A stretch of 64,000 nucleotides of DNA, from contig NZ_NIHB01000001.1 in NCBI RefSeq assembly GCF_002591915.1, positions 473,805-537,804 on the forward strand, given 5' to 3'. The translations under genes and the position numbers were made by a program. This document shows positions 29,001 through 36,746 of this stretch, piece by piece (position 1 is the first letter of the stretch; each line of letters starts with the position of its first letter). This DNA is from Marinicella litoralis (GTDB lineage Bacteria > Pseudomonadota > Gammaproteobacteria > Xanthomonadales > Marinicellaceae). The notes under the pieces were generated by a model. It saw nothing but the letters and a program-made list of their open reading frames with translations, made no database searches and was not told the origin of the DNA.

Positions 29001-31310
29001 ATGAAAAAAACTACCTCTATATTCTTTATTCTTGGAATGGTAATTACCCAATCATCACTGGCATCTAGTTATTTGTTTTTTGGAGACCCATGTGTGGTTA
29101 GTGAAACCAATCAACAATGTATGACAGTCATCAATACCGTTAACAACTCTGGAAAAAAAACATGTTTGTGGAGAGCAGCTCAAAATGGAAAACCACTTGA
29201 AATTTTTCATTGTCAAGCAGCAAGCACAATCAACTCATCAAAAAACTGGACCAAAACCAGTGTCAATTATGATGTTTTCGAAATGAAGTCTCATGATTCA
29301 TGGCCAACTCAAGATCCTTTGGGACTTGAGCATGCATACAACACAGGAACTTTACTAGATACTGATCAATTAACAGCTGAATACGGTAAGATCACAGCTC
29401 CTAATGTATGCCAAATCAGTAATCCCTCTGAACAATGTACAACAGAAATTTTTGCCAACAAGCTTGGAAAGTTAAATGGTTGTATTTGGCGCAAACCAAC
29501 CAACGGTAAACCACTCGAAATCTTTGCATGTAATTCTGTGGCCATTCCAAATTACTCTAAAAATTGGACTAAAACATCATCAACACCTGATGATTTTGTA
29601 TTCATGTCACATGTAGGGTGGCCAACACAGGATCCAATGGGCTTAAATCATGCTTACTCTCAAGGGATTGTATTGGATGAAATGACAATACAAGCCAATA
29701 TTGTATCCACCGGCCCACTACCAGAAATCACTTCTGTCACTGCTGGATGCAAACATCGCTACTGTTTAAACATCAGAGGAACTGATTTCGCTGCAAATGC
29801 ATCTGTAATAGTAAGGGAGAACAGAATTGGTTCTGCACCAAGTACGTTTAGAGATAATTTAATTTACAACCGCAGTTTCACTACCAATGAAGATAAGTTT
29901 GTGGTACCAATTGTTGACATGAGTAGACAAGCTCACTTCAGAAACAATGGACTTTGTATTAGGGTCAATAATAACGGAGACTTAAGTAACGAAGTTTGTT
30001 TGACACGTCCTGCAAATATAGAACCACAACCACCCTTGATGGGCTCTCCAGTTCTAAGTTACGATTCTCAGCAGGATGTCCACGCAGATTCATACATAGT
30101 GAAGGGCGCAACTAACAATGTTCTGAAGTTTTTTGGTAACAGTTGGAAAAAAGTACCAATGAACTACACTGTGACACCAAATACAATCTTGGAGTTTGAT
30201 TTTAAATCAACCCACCAAGAACCAGAAATAACAGGAATTGGTTTCATATTACAAGGGCAAAATAACATGAGTTTTAATCGATTCTGGCAAATTTTTGGAA
30301 CAGATATAAACCATGGTAATCAATCTCATAGAAACTACGTTAATCAATCTGGTTTTAAATCTTACCGCATCTCTATAGGTGAAGTTTTTACTGGTCAAAT
30401 TTCACACATAGTTTTTATCTCTGATGAGGACACTAGGGTGGGACAAAGCGTGATTTTCCAGTCTCCTAATTTAATTGAAGAGGTTAATAACTCTGGACCT
30501 AGTGGTTGGGACTATGGTTTGACTACCCGAAATATTCGTTCCTATGTAGACTTTAATGGTGATGACCAATTGTTTGACTTTATTGATGAAACTGACCCTT
30601 CAACGAGACACTACCGTATTGGTATCCAAAATGAAGCTGGTTTCGGTCATGGGTTTCCTGGTCCAAACGGTCTTAGTTATATGCCAAATGGCAGTAGCAG
30701 TCCTTCTACAATCAATTGGTTATCAAGTAGCGAAGGGGGTTACACGGTTGAGATGAAAACTGATCAATATACTTTTGATGAAGTGAATTATCAGCCAGGT
30801 CGCAATATGTTTACTTGGTTTGCCTTTCTTGATAAGAATAGCGATACCAATCCTCATCCGATGGACACTCAAGTTTCTCTGGATGTTAAGTACAATGAGT
30901 ACAACACAGGCGGATCTGCTGGCAGAATGATAGTAGGTATGGACTTGGTTTTAGATGGGGTTTGGTACGAAATTGAAATAAACACTTATATGAAACAGTG
31001 GCAGCATTATGATCGAGAAGTGGTATTTAGCGATTTTGTTGGAACAAACAAGAAATTTATAAATATTAATGGTCGTTTTTTCAATGCCGAGGTACCGTTA
31101 AACTCATGGTACAGTCTAATAATCGACTGGGAATACGTACTAAATTGGTTAATCGATAACGGTCACATTCCTTCAGGTGTAAGAAGCAGTCCAACACTTA
31201 AACCTAGCTTGAAAGTTGCCATTGAAAATATGTCTAAGTCAACTTCTGGAACGGGTAGTGGTGTTACACATTTACAGTTTAAGAACTTAAAAGTTGATGC
31301 AAAACGTTAG
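29001..31310 (+). CDS. Large exported protein with two N-terminal repeats
   Basis: 769 residues, signal peptide to about 21 (SSLAS). Two repeats of about 105 residues (about 28-118 and 130-225) each carry C(V/Q)...(N/S)..QC.T, 'GKPLEIF.C', 'NWTKTS' and 'SWPTQDPLGLEHAY'. A domain at about 235-340 resembles an IPT/Ig fold. A beta-rich domain follows (about 350-490: LEFDFKSTHQEPEITGIGF), then a C-terminal domain of about 270 residues. This looks like a modular carbohydrate-binding or surface protein. No catalytic motif recognised. Codon use is more AT-rich than in the housekeeping genes. Confidence 0.65.
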   Translation: MKKTTSIFFILGMVITQSSLASSYLFFGDPCVVSETNQQCMTVINTVNNSGKKTCLWRAAQNGKPLEIFHCQAASTINSSKNWTKTSVNYDVFEMKSHDSWPTQDPLGLEHAYNTGTLLDTDQLTAEYGKITAPNVCQISNPSEQCTTEIFANKLGKLNGCIWRKPTNGKPLEIFACNSVAIPNYSKNWTKTSSTPDDFVFMSHVGWPTQDPMGLNHAYSQGIVLDEMTIQANIVSTGPLPEITSVTAGCKHRYCLNIRGTDFAANASVIVRENRIGSAPSTFRDNLIYNRSFTTNEDKFVVPIVDMSRQAHFRNNGLCIRVNNNGDLSNEVCLTRPANIEPQPPLMGSPVLSYDSQQDVHADSYIVKGATNNVLKFFGNSWKKVPMNYTVTPNTILEFDFKSTHQEPEITGIGFILQGQNNMSFNRFWQIFGTDINHGNQSHRNYVNQSGFKSYRISIGEVFTGQISHIVFISDEDTRVGQSVIFQSPNLIEEVNNSGPSGWDYGLTTRNIRSYVDFNGDDQLFDFIDETDPSTRHYRIGIQNEAGFGHGFPGPNGLSYMPNGSSSPSTINWLSSSEGGYTVEMKTDQYTFDEVNYQPGRNMFTWFAFLDKNSDTNPHPMDTQVSLDVKYNEYNTGGSAGRMIVGMDLVLDGVWYEIEINTYMKQWQHYDREVVFSDFVGTNKKFININGRFFNAEVPLNSWYSLIIDWEYVLNWLIDNGHIPSGVRSSPTLKPSLKVAIENMSKSTSGTGSGVTHLQFKNLKVDAKR

Positions 31311-31325
31311 TCTAAAGCAACTAAA

Positions 31326-31570
31326 CTGGACAATTATTTAATAGAAATAAAGGGTTCAGTACCCTTTAGTGTTGTGGCTGAGAGTTTCTTTGCCACTCTA
31401 AAAAATGAATGGGTCTACTTGACTAAGTACAAAACCAAAGATGCTGCCAAAAGCAGCATCTTTGAATATATTGAATTGTTTTACAATCGAATCAGGCGAC
31501 ATTCATATTTAAATGATGAATCACCAACCGATTTTGAAAGTAAGTACTATAATAAAATCTAGTGTCCAGT
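31326..31570. mobile_element. Internally deleted IS3-family element
   Basis: ACTGGACA at 31325-31332 and TGTCCAGT at 31563-31570 are exact inverted ends. Between them only the last 60 or so codons of an IS3-type transposase remain, plus a hairpin AAAGGGT/ACCCTTT at 31348-31366. The element has thus kept both ends but lost most of its interior. No target-site duplication is clear. Confidence 0.65.
31374..31562 (+). pseudogene. IS3-family transposase, C-terminal fragment
   Basis: Reads VAESFFATLKNEWVYL then EYIELFYNRIRRHSYLNDESPTDFE, the end of the DDE integrase core (last catalytic Glu in AESFF..LK.E and the YN..R.HS motif). The homologous part starts at about 31371; the rest of orfB and all of orfA are missing. 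Confidence 0.85.
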
Positions 31571-31709
31571 AAATTGGGGGATTTTCATACTGACCGCTTT
31601 AGTTTCAAAGAAACCTATAGTAAGCAAAAAATATGCTGCTTTAATTATAGGTTCTCTAAGGGTGTCTGATTAATTAAATTTAAAACAATACAAAGACCAG
31701 AGAATAATT

Positions 31710-32348
31710 ATGATAAGAATATCATTGTTCATTACCTCCTTAGGGATACTTTTTTTACATACTTCAAATGTAGCTGCATCAACTTATATGGATACATCCA
31801 TAGAAAGTTTGATTGACTCTGCAGATTTAATTATTAGTGGCAAGGTAGAAAATAAATCATCACAATCAGAGGATGTAATTGTTGAACTACAAACCAAAGA
31901 AAACAATAAAATCTCAACTCGAAAAGTTAATACTCGGACCCCAATGACATCATTTGTCATAAAAATAGATGAAGTTATTAAAGGGCAACATTCAGAGGAG
32001 TTTGTCACTGTTAAAATGGAAGGAGGCTGTGGTGATGATGGAATGTGCCTAGAGGACAGCACTAACTACAATTATCAAGTCAATGACAATATAGTGATTT
32101 TTTTGAAATTTGATCAGGACAATAATTATTATTACTCTAGTGATGGTAACCTTACAGCATTCAAACAAAATGAAAACAAAAACATTTACCGAGAAGATAA
32201 CTTTAAATTCATAGAAAAGAACACTAATATTGTAAGAAATGAAACTAACAAATTGATACTTTCTATAGATGAATTAAAATCAAAAGTTAAAGAGATTTTA
32301 GATAACCAATCAAGGGCAGGCACTTCAATCACACCAGCTCTGGAATAG
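31710..32348 (+). CDS. Exported hypothetical protein, 212 aa
   Basis: Signal peptide RISLFITSLGILFLHTSNVAAS. The mature protein begins TYMDTSIESLIDSADLIISGKVENKSS and later has 'FVIKIDEVIKGQHSEEFVTVKMEGG' and 'NDNIVIFLKFD'. This pattern of 'ADLI..GKV' plus 'I..V.KG.....' fits small OB-like exported domains seen in surface proteins of many bacteria. It is very AT-rich and has no named family. It lies between the IS remnant and the cassette array. Confidence 0.6.
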   Translation: MIRISLFITSLGILFLHTSNVAASTYMDTSIESLIDSADLIISGKVENKSSQSEDVIVELQTKENNKISTRKVNTRTPMTSFVIKIDEVIKGQHSEEFVTVKMEGGCGDDGMCLEDSTNYNYQVNDNIVIFLKFDQDNNYYYSSDGNLTAFKQNENKNIYREDNFKFIEKNTNIVRNETNKLILSIDELKSKVKEILDNQSRAGTSITPALE

Positions 32349-32385
32349 CTCTAATCCAATCAGTGTTGAATGGGGTGCCTGTCCC

Positions 32386-32413
32386 TGGTTAGTTCTTGAT
32401 GTGTTTGTTAGGC
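32386..32413 (-). other. Truncated attC site of cassette 3
   Basis: The R'' box TGCCTAAC (32407-32414) contains the stop codon of the cassette gene and is followed on the minus strand by AAACACATCAAG. The expected second half and final GTTRRRY are replaced by AACTAACCAGGGACAGGCACC, so the site is broken here. Confidence 0.6.
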
Positions 32414-32827
32414 ATTTTTACCTACGGTTCCACGAAGAATATCTAGCTTATTGCTTGGAGCGTCCGGAGACATAAAATTAGGAATTGTCCTTTCATTTCT
32501 TCGAGGACGACCAAGGAATTCTATGGGCCATTCGGTAATACGCTCTTCTTTAACGTGAACATATTCCCCAGGTTCAGATTCGTCTATGTATTCTTTTTGC
32601 AAAACAAGAGCAAGCGGTGACTCAGCTCCACATTCCTCGAGGGAACATTCTAAAGCGGTTTCGCAATCCTCGAATGCATAGTAGTAATCGTCGCCTTCTT
32701 CAGGGTGACACCAAACTCTGTATTCAAGCACCTCATCCCACACATAGCCCCCTCCCGCTTTAGCGAGAGCAGGATATTCTCCAACCATGCTCGGGTCTTT
32801 AACTTTGGGGTACACGCTTAACTCCAT
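32408..32827 (-). CDS. Cassette 3 protein, hypothetical acidic, 139 aa
   Basis: The start is placed at ATG 32827 (MELSVYPKVKDPS). A longer frame would begin inside the attC site. A soluble acidic protein: YVWDEVLEYRVWCHPEEGDDYYYAFEDCETALECSLE, and near the end EEERITEWPIEFLGRPRRNE-like text with Arg-rich RPRRNE. No family recognised with certainty. The stop TAA lies within the R'' box of its attC. The start is 11 bases into the cassette, normal for integron cassettes. Confidence 0.65.
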   Translation of the reverse strand: MELSVYPKVKDPSMVGEYPALAKAGGGYVWDEVLEYRVWCHPEEGDDYYYAFEDCETALECSLEECGAESPLALVLQKEYIDESEPGEYVHVKEERITEWPIEFLGRPRRNERTIPNFMSPDAPSNKLDILRGTVGKNA

Positions 32828-32832
32828 GTAGT

Positions 32833-32897
32833 GCCTAACGCCAAGCTCTGGCATTTAGTGAGCCAGCGAACAAAATTGCTAGCTGCGTATTGTTAGG
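32833..32897 (-). other. attC site of cassette 2
   Basis: 65 bases between CCTAAC and GTTAGGC on the minus strand. Inner arms CGCAGCT / AGCTTGGCG and GCTGGC / GCCAG pair with unpaired bases, the usual imperfect attC palindrome. Confidence 0.78.
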
Positions 32898-32913
32898 AAT
32901 ATTAATTGTAAAC

Positions 32914-33477
32914 TTAATGCTCATTATAGTGCTCTTTTAGTGTTTCTATGGACAAACAGTTACCTTTATTTCTTTTATGAAAACTGCGATCCGGACATTT
33001 CCTATAATCGGTATGCATGTACGAAAAATCAGTAACACATCCATTATCTTCGTTATAGCTTATAGATGTGGCCATATATTTTATTCCAGTATCTTCAGCG
33101 AAATCCTTAGGACTAGGTTGCAGTATAAATTGCCATTGATTTTGATTATCAAAGGTGAAATCAACTCTTTTTCCACCAGTTAAAGCCACAATCAACGGTG
33201 TTTCAAACAATGTACCATTTTCATTTTTAGGGTACTTAATTTTGACACTATGCATGTATGCATGAACGAGAATACTGTTGTTACAGGACTCGCCGTAAGG
33301 CACTTTCTTGTCGTTCATTGGCTGACCGTAAGAGCAATAATCTCTATACCAATTCGTGTCATCCATTGTTATCGGAATACCAACCACCAAAACAGGTTCA
33401 TTTTTTGGCAAAGGTATTACCGCACAGCTAGTTAGAAATACTAGAATTGCAAAGGTGCAGTTGATTTTTCCAGCCAC
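32914..33477 (-). CDS. Cassette 2 protein, lipoprotein, 187 aa
   Basis: GTG start 13 bases into the cassette. Signal sequence with lipobox (CTFAILVFLTSCAV; Cys about 18) marks a lipoprotein. The mature part contains at least five further cysteines and a central beta-rich region (VHAYMHSVKIKYPKNENGTLFETPLIVALTGG). It has no named family. Cassette genes frequently encode exported or membrane proteins of unknown role. The stop lies 16 bases before the attC. Confidence 0.7.
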   Translation of the reverse strand: MAGKINCTFAILVFLTSCAVIPLPKNEPVLVVGIPITMDDTNWYRDYCSYGQPMNDKKVPYGESCNNSILVHAYMHSVKIKYPKNENGTLFETPLIVALTGGKRVDFTFDNQNQWQFILQPSPKDFAEDTGIKYMATSISYNEDNGCVTDFSYMHTDYRKCPDRSFHKRNKGNCLSIETLKEHYNEH

Positions 33478-33485
33478 TATAGGTT

Positions 33486-33546
33486 CCTAACGCCTCACAT
33501 CAGCGGCGCAGCATTACTGCGTCCGACTGCATGTGTTTGTTATGTG
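33486..33546 (-). other. attC site of cassette 1
   Basis: 61 bases, CACATAAC ... GGCGTTAGG on the minus strand. The arms ACATGCAGTCGGACGCAG and CTGCGCCGCTGATGT pair with three extrahelical bases, the classic attC fold. The stop codon of the cassette gene lies in CACATAAC. Confidence 0.88.
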
Positions 33547-33899
33547 CGACGGTTTCGAACATCGATAGCTTTTTCTGGATCAATATGTACTCCTTTTTTC
33601 TTCAGCCTTGCTCTAACACCACAAAGTTGTAACTTACCAAATCTTGCCTCATACAACGGAAAGACAAAGCCCACACAAAGAATAAATAATACCAGAACTT
33701 TCCAATAGCCAAAAACAATAATGAATAAAAGTGGGGTGGAAATAATAATTGTCACAACCCAAAAAACCACTCTGTTAAGTAAAGTGCTTTTTAATTCGAA
33801 ATTTGCGCCACAAGAATTACATTGAACCTGGCTTGATGACCAAAGATAAACACCAGCTTCTACAGATTTATTATTACATTCAGCACAAATTCTAATCAT
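33540..33899 (-). CDS. Cassette 1 protein, zinc-ribbon membrane protein, 119 aa
   Basis: N-terminal zinc ribbon with CAEC (5-8) and CNSC (27-30), then two hydrophobic helices (about 45-63 and 66-82), then a basic tail (RARLKKKGVHIDPEKAID). Probably an inner-membrane protein with a cytosolic metal-binding head. No named family. ATG 16 bases into the cassette; the stop is within the attC. Confidence 0.7.
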   Translation of the reverse strand: MIRICAECNNKSVEAGVYLWSSSQVQCNSCGANFELKSTLLNRVVFWVVTIIISTPLLFIIVFGYWKVLVLFILCVGFVFPLYEARFGKLQLCGVRARLKKKGVHIDPEKAIDVRNRRT

Positions 33900-33921
33900 T
33901 GCTTAGTCCACATAACAATTT

Positions 33922-33950
33922 ATTATAGGTGCATTTATGCATACTATCAT
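33922..33950 (-). promoter_or_regulatory. Candidate cassette promoter
   Basis: On the minus strand ATGATA, 17 bases, TATAAT (-10 at 33922-33927). Transcription would start at about the first base of cassette 1, which is where an integron Pc promoter would act from outside the array. Confidence 0.45.
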
Positions 33951-34194
33951 CTGTTTACCTTGTTATAAATGCATTAAAAAAACCATGATATTACCATAAG
34001 TTGTTGATTTCTTACATTATAGGAAATTATTTAATGCATCTATAGTAGGTTATAGACGGATATAAATGCACGATTGCACTAATATCAGGTAAATTCTTAA
34101 TAAAAGTGCATTTTGAGGAGTTTTTCTTTGGATAAGGTTATGTGCTTAGTCGCCAGGAAACACTTAGTCAGCATATTTTCATCCTTTAATTAGT

Positions 34195-34220
34195 ATCACA
34201 TAAAACACGTTATGTTTTAC
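34195..34220. repeat. Palindromic element, right copy
   Basis: ATCACATAAAACACGTTATG then TTTTAC; arms ACATAA/TTATGT with six bases between. Matches the element at 28611-28634 in all but two core positions. Confidence 0.55.
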
Positions 34221-34471
34221 TAATAAAGCATTCTTAGAATGGCCTCAATGGGCTTAATAAATTCAGGCCTTACCAGATTTTCTGGCCACAAAAGTATTCA
34301 ATCAAAAAGTTCAGTTAAGTGGCTTCATCTGATTTATGTCCTGGATGGGCTCCGCCTGAACCTTTGGGTTCAGCGATTTTTATTGATGGGGATTTATTAT
34401 TGAGTGACTGTCTTATGGAGAGCTGTTAAAATTAATTGATACCAGCACCTTAAGCAGGAGAATTGACTTTT

Positions 34472-35083
34472 ATGCCTACTTCATTCATTGTGATTGATGA
34501 CTTTCTTGATGACCCTTATCCACTGCGAAATGCAGCACTTGGCTTGAAATATCCAGCGACCAAAGGGCCTTATCCTGGGCGAAACTCCTCACAACAAATT
34601 GAAATCGAAGGCTTGCACCATGAAGTGTCTCGTCTGGTAGGGGAGCCCTTGTTGCCGATGAGTCATAACCAAGCCCATGGTAACTGTCGAATCGCTTTGG
34701 CATCTGATGTCGGTACAGCCAAAGTGCATGTTGATGCTTCTCATTGGTCTGGCATTCTCTATCTCAGTGAGCCAGAAGACTGTCGTGGTGGGACTGAATT
34801 CTTCCGTCACATTCCAACCAATACCGAGCGAGCACCCTTCAGTGATCAAGAAGCGATGGAAAAATTTGGCGTGCCTTCCGCTAAGCAGTGGACGTCAGAT
34901 ATATTGGACAGAGACACCAATGACGATTCAAAGTGGGAGATGACCATGAGGATTCCGATGCGTTTTAATCGCTTGATTCTGCTCAGGCCATGGCTGTGGC
35001 ACACGGCTGGAGAGAGCTTTGGTGATAAAATTGAAAATGGTCGTTTGGTGTATCTGATGTTTTTTCGTCAGGCCAATGGCTGA
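34472..35083 (+). CDS. DUF6445-like putative 2-oxoglutarate/Fe(II)-type protein
   Basis: 203 residues from ATG 34472 (MPTSFIVIDDFLDDPYPLR). The opening 'V.DDFLDDP..LR..AL' and the iron-site pattern H-x-D (KVHVDASHWSGILYL) with a later His (LRPWLWHTAGESFGD) fit a jelly-roll dioxygenase fold. Related genes occur next to flavin-dependent halogenases in marine and soil proteobacteria. Here two halogenase-family genes lie convergent to it. The substrate is unknown. Confidence 0.75.
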   Translation: MPTSFIVIDDFLDDPYPLRNAALGLKYPATKGPYPGRNSSQQIEIEGLHHEVSRLVGEPLLPMSHNQAHGNCRIALASDVGTAKVHVDASHWSGILYLSEPEDCRGGTEFFRHIPTNTERAPFSDQEAMEKFGVPSAKQWTSDILDRDTNDDSKWEMTMRIPMRFNRLILLRPWLWHTAGESFGDKIENGRLVYLMFFRQANG

Positions 35084-35232
35084 TTTTTTGCCGATAGGTA
35101 TTTTAACGCTTCATTCTGTTCAATGAAGCGGTCATAAACCATCCATTTTGTTTTATATGGCCACGACTGTTGTGCGAACCATGGGATGTGCCGCGCAGGT
35201 TCTATTGGGTTTTATTGATACAGCCATGAGTC

Positions 35233-36720
35233 TCATTCACAATATTTTTCTAAATAAAGACGATGACTCGGCATTTTTATCACGGTGTCTCTGATCGCTG
35301 CACGCATATAATCAAACCGTTGTTTGAGGTCTTCAATATCAAAGCTGTCTAAAAATGGATCATATTTATCGGGCCACATACCAAGCCCAAGAAATGTTGA
35401 GGCTCGAGAACCTTCGAGAAATGTTTCTAGCTCATAGGAGGCCGATTGACCATGAATGCTGAACAATGCGGTTTTGTGTTTCAACGAATCTGGTAAGGGC
35501 TGTTGACGCCATTGATTCCACATCATCGACTCTTGCTTGGTGACCGATAAATAATGTAACAGGTTATAGTCCCGTATATTATCAAGCTCCAATTGCGTCA
35601 AACGGTTGTATTCATTAACCAATGCCGGATGACAACTTTGGTCCGGAAACAAATTAATGAATCGCTGTACAGCCACTTGAACCCATTGTAAATTGGACAT
35701 TTCTAACGCCTCAAAATCTGCAGCCGCTGAGCCAAAAGCAATACAATTTTTAGACCAGTGCTGTTGTCGCTGTCCTGAGTGAAGTTCACGCAGGGAAGGT
35801 TCACTGAAAGTATTCGGTGAAAGTCCTGTGGTGATTATATTCTTGGCTTCAGCAAGACTGACTTCGTCACTGTTATAAACAAACTCTCGTACAATCGTAT
35901 TTAATAGCGGGACATGGCGAAACCAACCCTTGGTCTTACCTGCCACTTGTGTATAAGGCATCACTTCGCCTTTGGATTTAATGGTGGTTGATAAAACCCG
36001 GTTCGCCGGTAACCAACAAGACCAATCTTCACGACCAACCCCCATTACTTTTTCAATTAAACTGGCAGCGTTTCCAGAACAATCGATAAACAGGTCCGCC
36101 TTGAGATTTTCACCCTTTTCCAGGGTGACGGAATTTATAAAACCGTTGTTTTCATCCAAACTAACATCAACAATATTTTCAGTCTTGAAGTGAGCCTTAT
36201 CTTGTAACACATGGTTAAGCAAATATTGTTTATAAGCAGTGGCATCAATATGTAGCGAGTAAGCCATGGTCGAAAAAATTGAATTAGGGTCGCTTTGTGG
36301 ATGCATGAACCTATTATTTTCAGCCGCAACGGCACTCAAAGCATATTCACTATAGGCCGTGTTGTCGCCTGACTGATGCATCTTTGTTGCAAAGTGATGA
36401 AACCCAACAAATTCTGTGGCAGCACCATGTGGACCTAATGGTTGCGTATAGCTATGTCCAGGTTTATTCCAGTCCTGATAAATCGTAGCCAACTTAAATG
36501 TAGCCTGCGTGGCTTGCATGAGCGCTTTTTCATCGATGCCAAGTAGGCGATGAAATTCATGGATTTGTGGCAGCATGGACAAGGCTGCTGATTGTTCGTC
36601 ATCCGCGCCAATCAAAGTTATTTTTATTTGTGGCATGGACTTTGCGATCGCAGAGGCCACAGTCACCGCTGTTATTCCTCTTCCAACAATTACAATGCTA
36701 TTTATTTCTTGGTTCTTCAT
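35233..36720 (-). CDS. Degenerate tryptophan-halogenase-family protein
   Basis: 495 residues of the flavin-dependent halogenase fold, but motifs are eroded. The FAD glycine motif reads GRGITA instead of GGGTAG. The GEATIP block is replaced by AALSMLP, and WxWxIP is replaced by GWFRHVPL. The catalytic Lys is kept (ATFKLA, K76), as is a Glu near the later site (FEALEMSNLQ). It is downstream of the canonical paralogue (26 bases apart). It may be a regulatory or structural partner, or act on a different chemistry. Confidence 0.8.
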   Translation of the reverse strand: MKNQEINSIVIVGRGITAVTVASAIAKSMPQIKITLIGADDEQSAALSMLPQIHEFHRLLGIDEKALMQATQATFKLATIYQDWNKPGHSYTQPLGPHGAATEFVGFHHFATKMHQSGDNTAYSEYALSAVAAENNRFMHPQSDPNSIFSTMAYSLHIDATAYKQYLLNHVLQDKAHFKTENIVDVSLDENNGFINSVTLEKGENLKADLFIDCSGNAASLIEKVMGVGREDWSCWLPANRVLSTTIKSKGEVMPYTQVAGKTKGWFRHVPLLNTIVREFVYNSDEVSLAEAKNIITTGLSPNTFSEPSLRELHSGQRQQHWSKNCIAFGSAAADFEALEMSNLQWVQVAVQRFINLFPDQSCHPALVNEYNRLTQLELDNIRDYNLLHYLSVTKQESMMWNQWRQQPLPDSLKHKTALFSIHGQSASYELETFLEGSRASTFLGLGMWPDKYDPFLDSFDIEDLKQRFDYMRAAIRDTVIKMPSHRLYLEKYCE

Positions 36721-36746
36721 GTTTGGTACCGCTGGGCTATAGACGT

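Larger units (their letters stand above)
32386..33916 (-). mobile_element. Integron cassette array without integrase (CALIN)
   Basis: Three cassettes read on the minus strand: cassette 1 33491-33915, cassette 2 32839-33490, cassette 3 from 32838 down to about 32386 (truncated site). Each cassette begins with TTRRRY-type bases that are the exact complement of the R'' box of its own attC: GTTATGTG with CACATAAC, GTTAGGAA with TTCCTAAC, GTTAGGCA with TGCCTAAC. This is the pairing expected of inserted circular cassettes. No integron integrase gene is in the window. Confidence 0.88.
33917..34471. other. Gene-free stretch with repeated AAATGCAY and an orphan hairpin
   Basis: Five copies of AATGCAY/RTGCATT occur between 33929 and 34114 (for example 33965-33974, 34062-34071 and, inverted, 33930-33941). 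The right copy of the island palindrome is at 34195-34220. A terminator-like hairpin is at 34353-34384: CGCCTGAACC, TTTG, GGTTCAGCG, then ATTTTTATT. It lies upstream of any plus-strand gene stop. No integrase or other coding gene is visible. Confidence 0.5.

Noticed and set aside
33917-34471. Integron integrase gene
   Set aside because: No open frame of adequate length or tyrosine-recombinase motif occurs on either strand here or elsewhere in the window.
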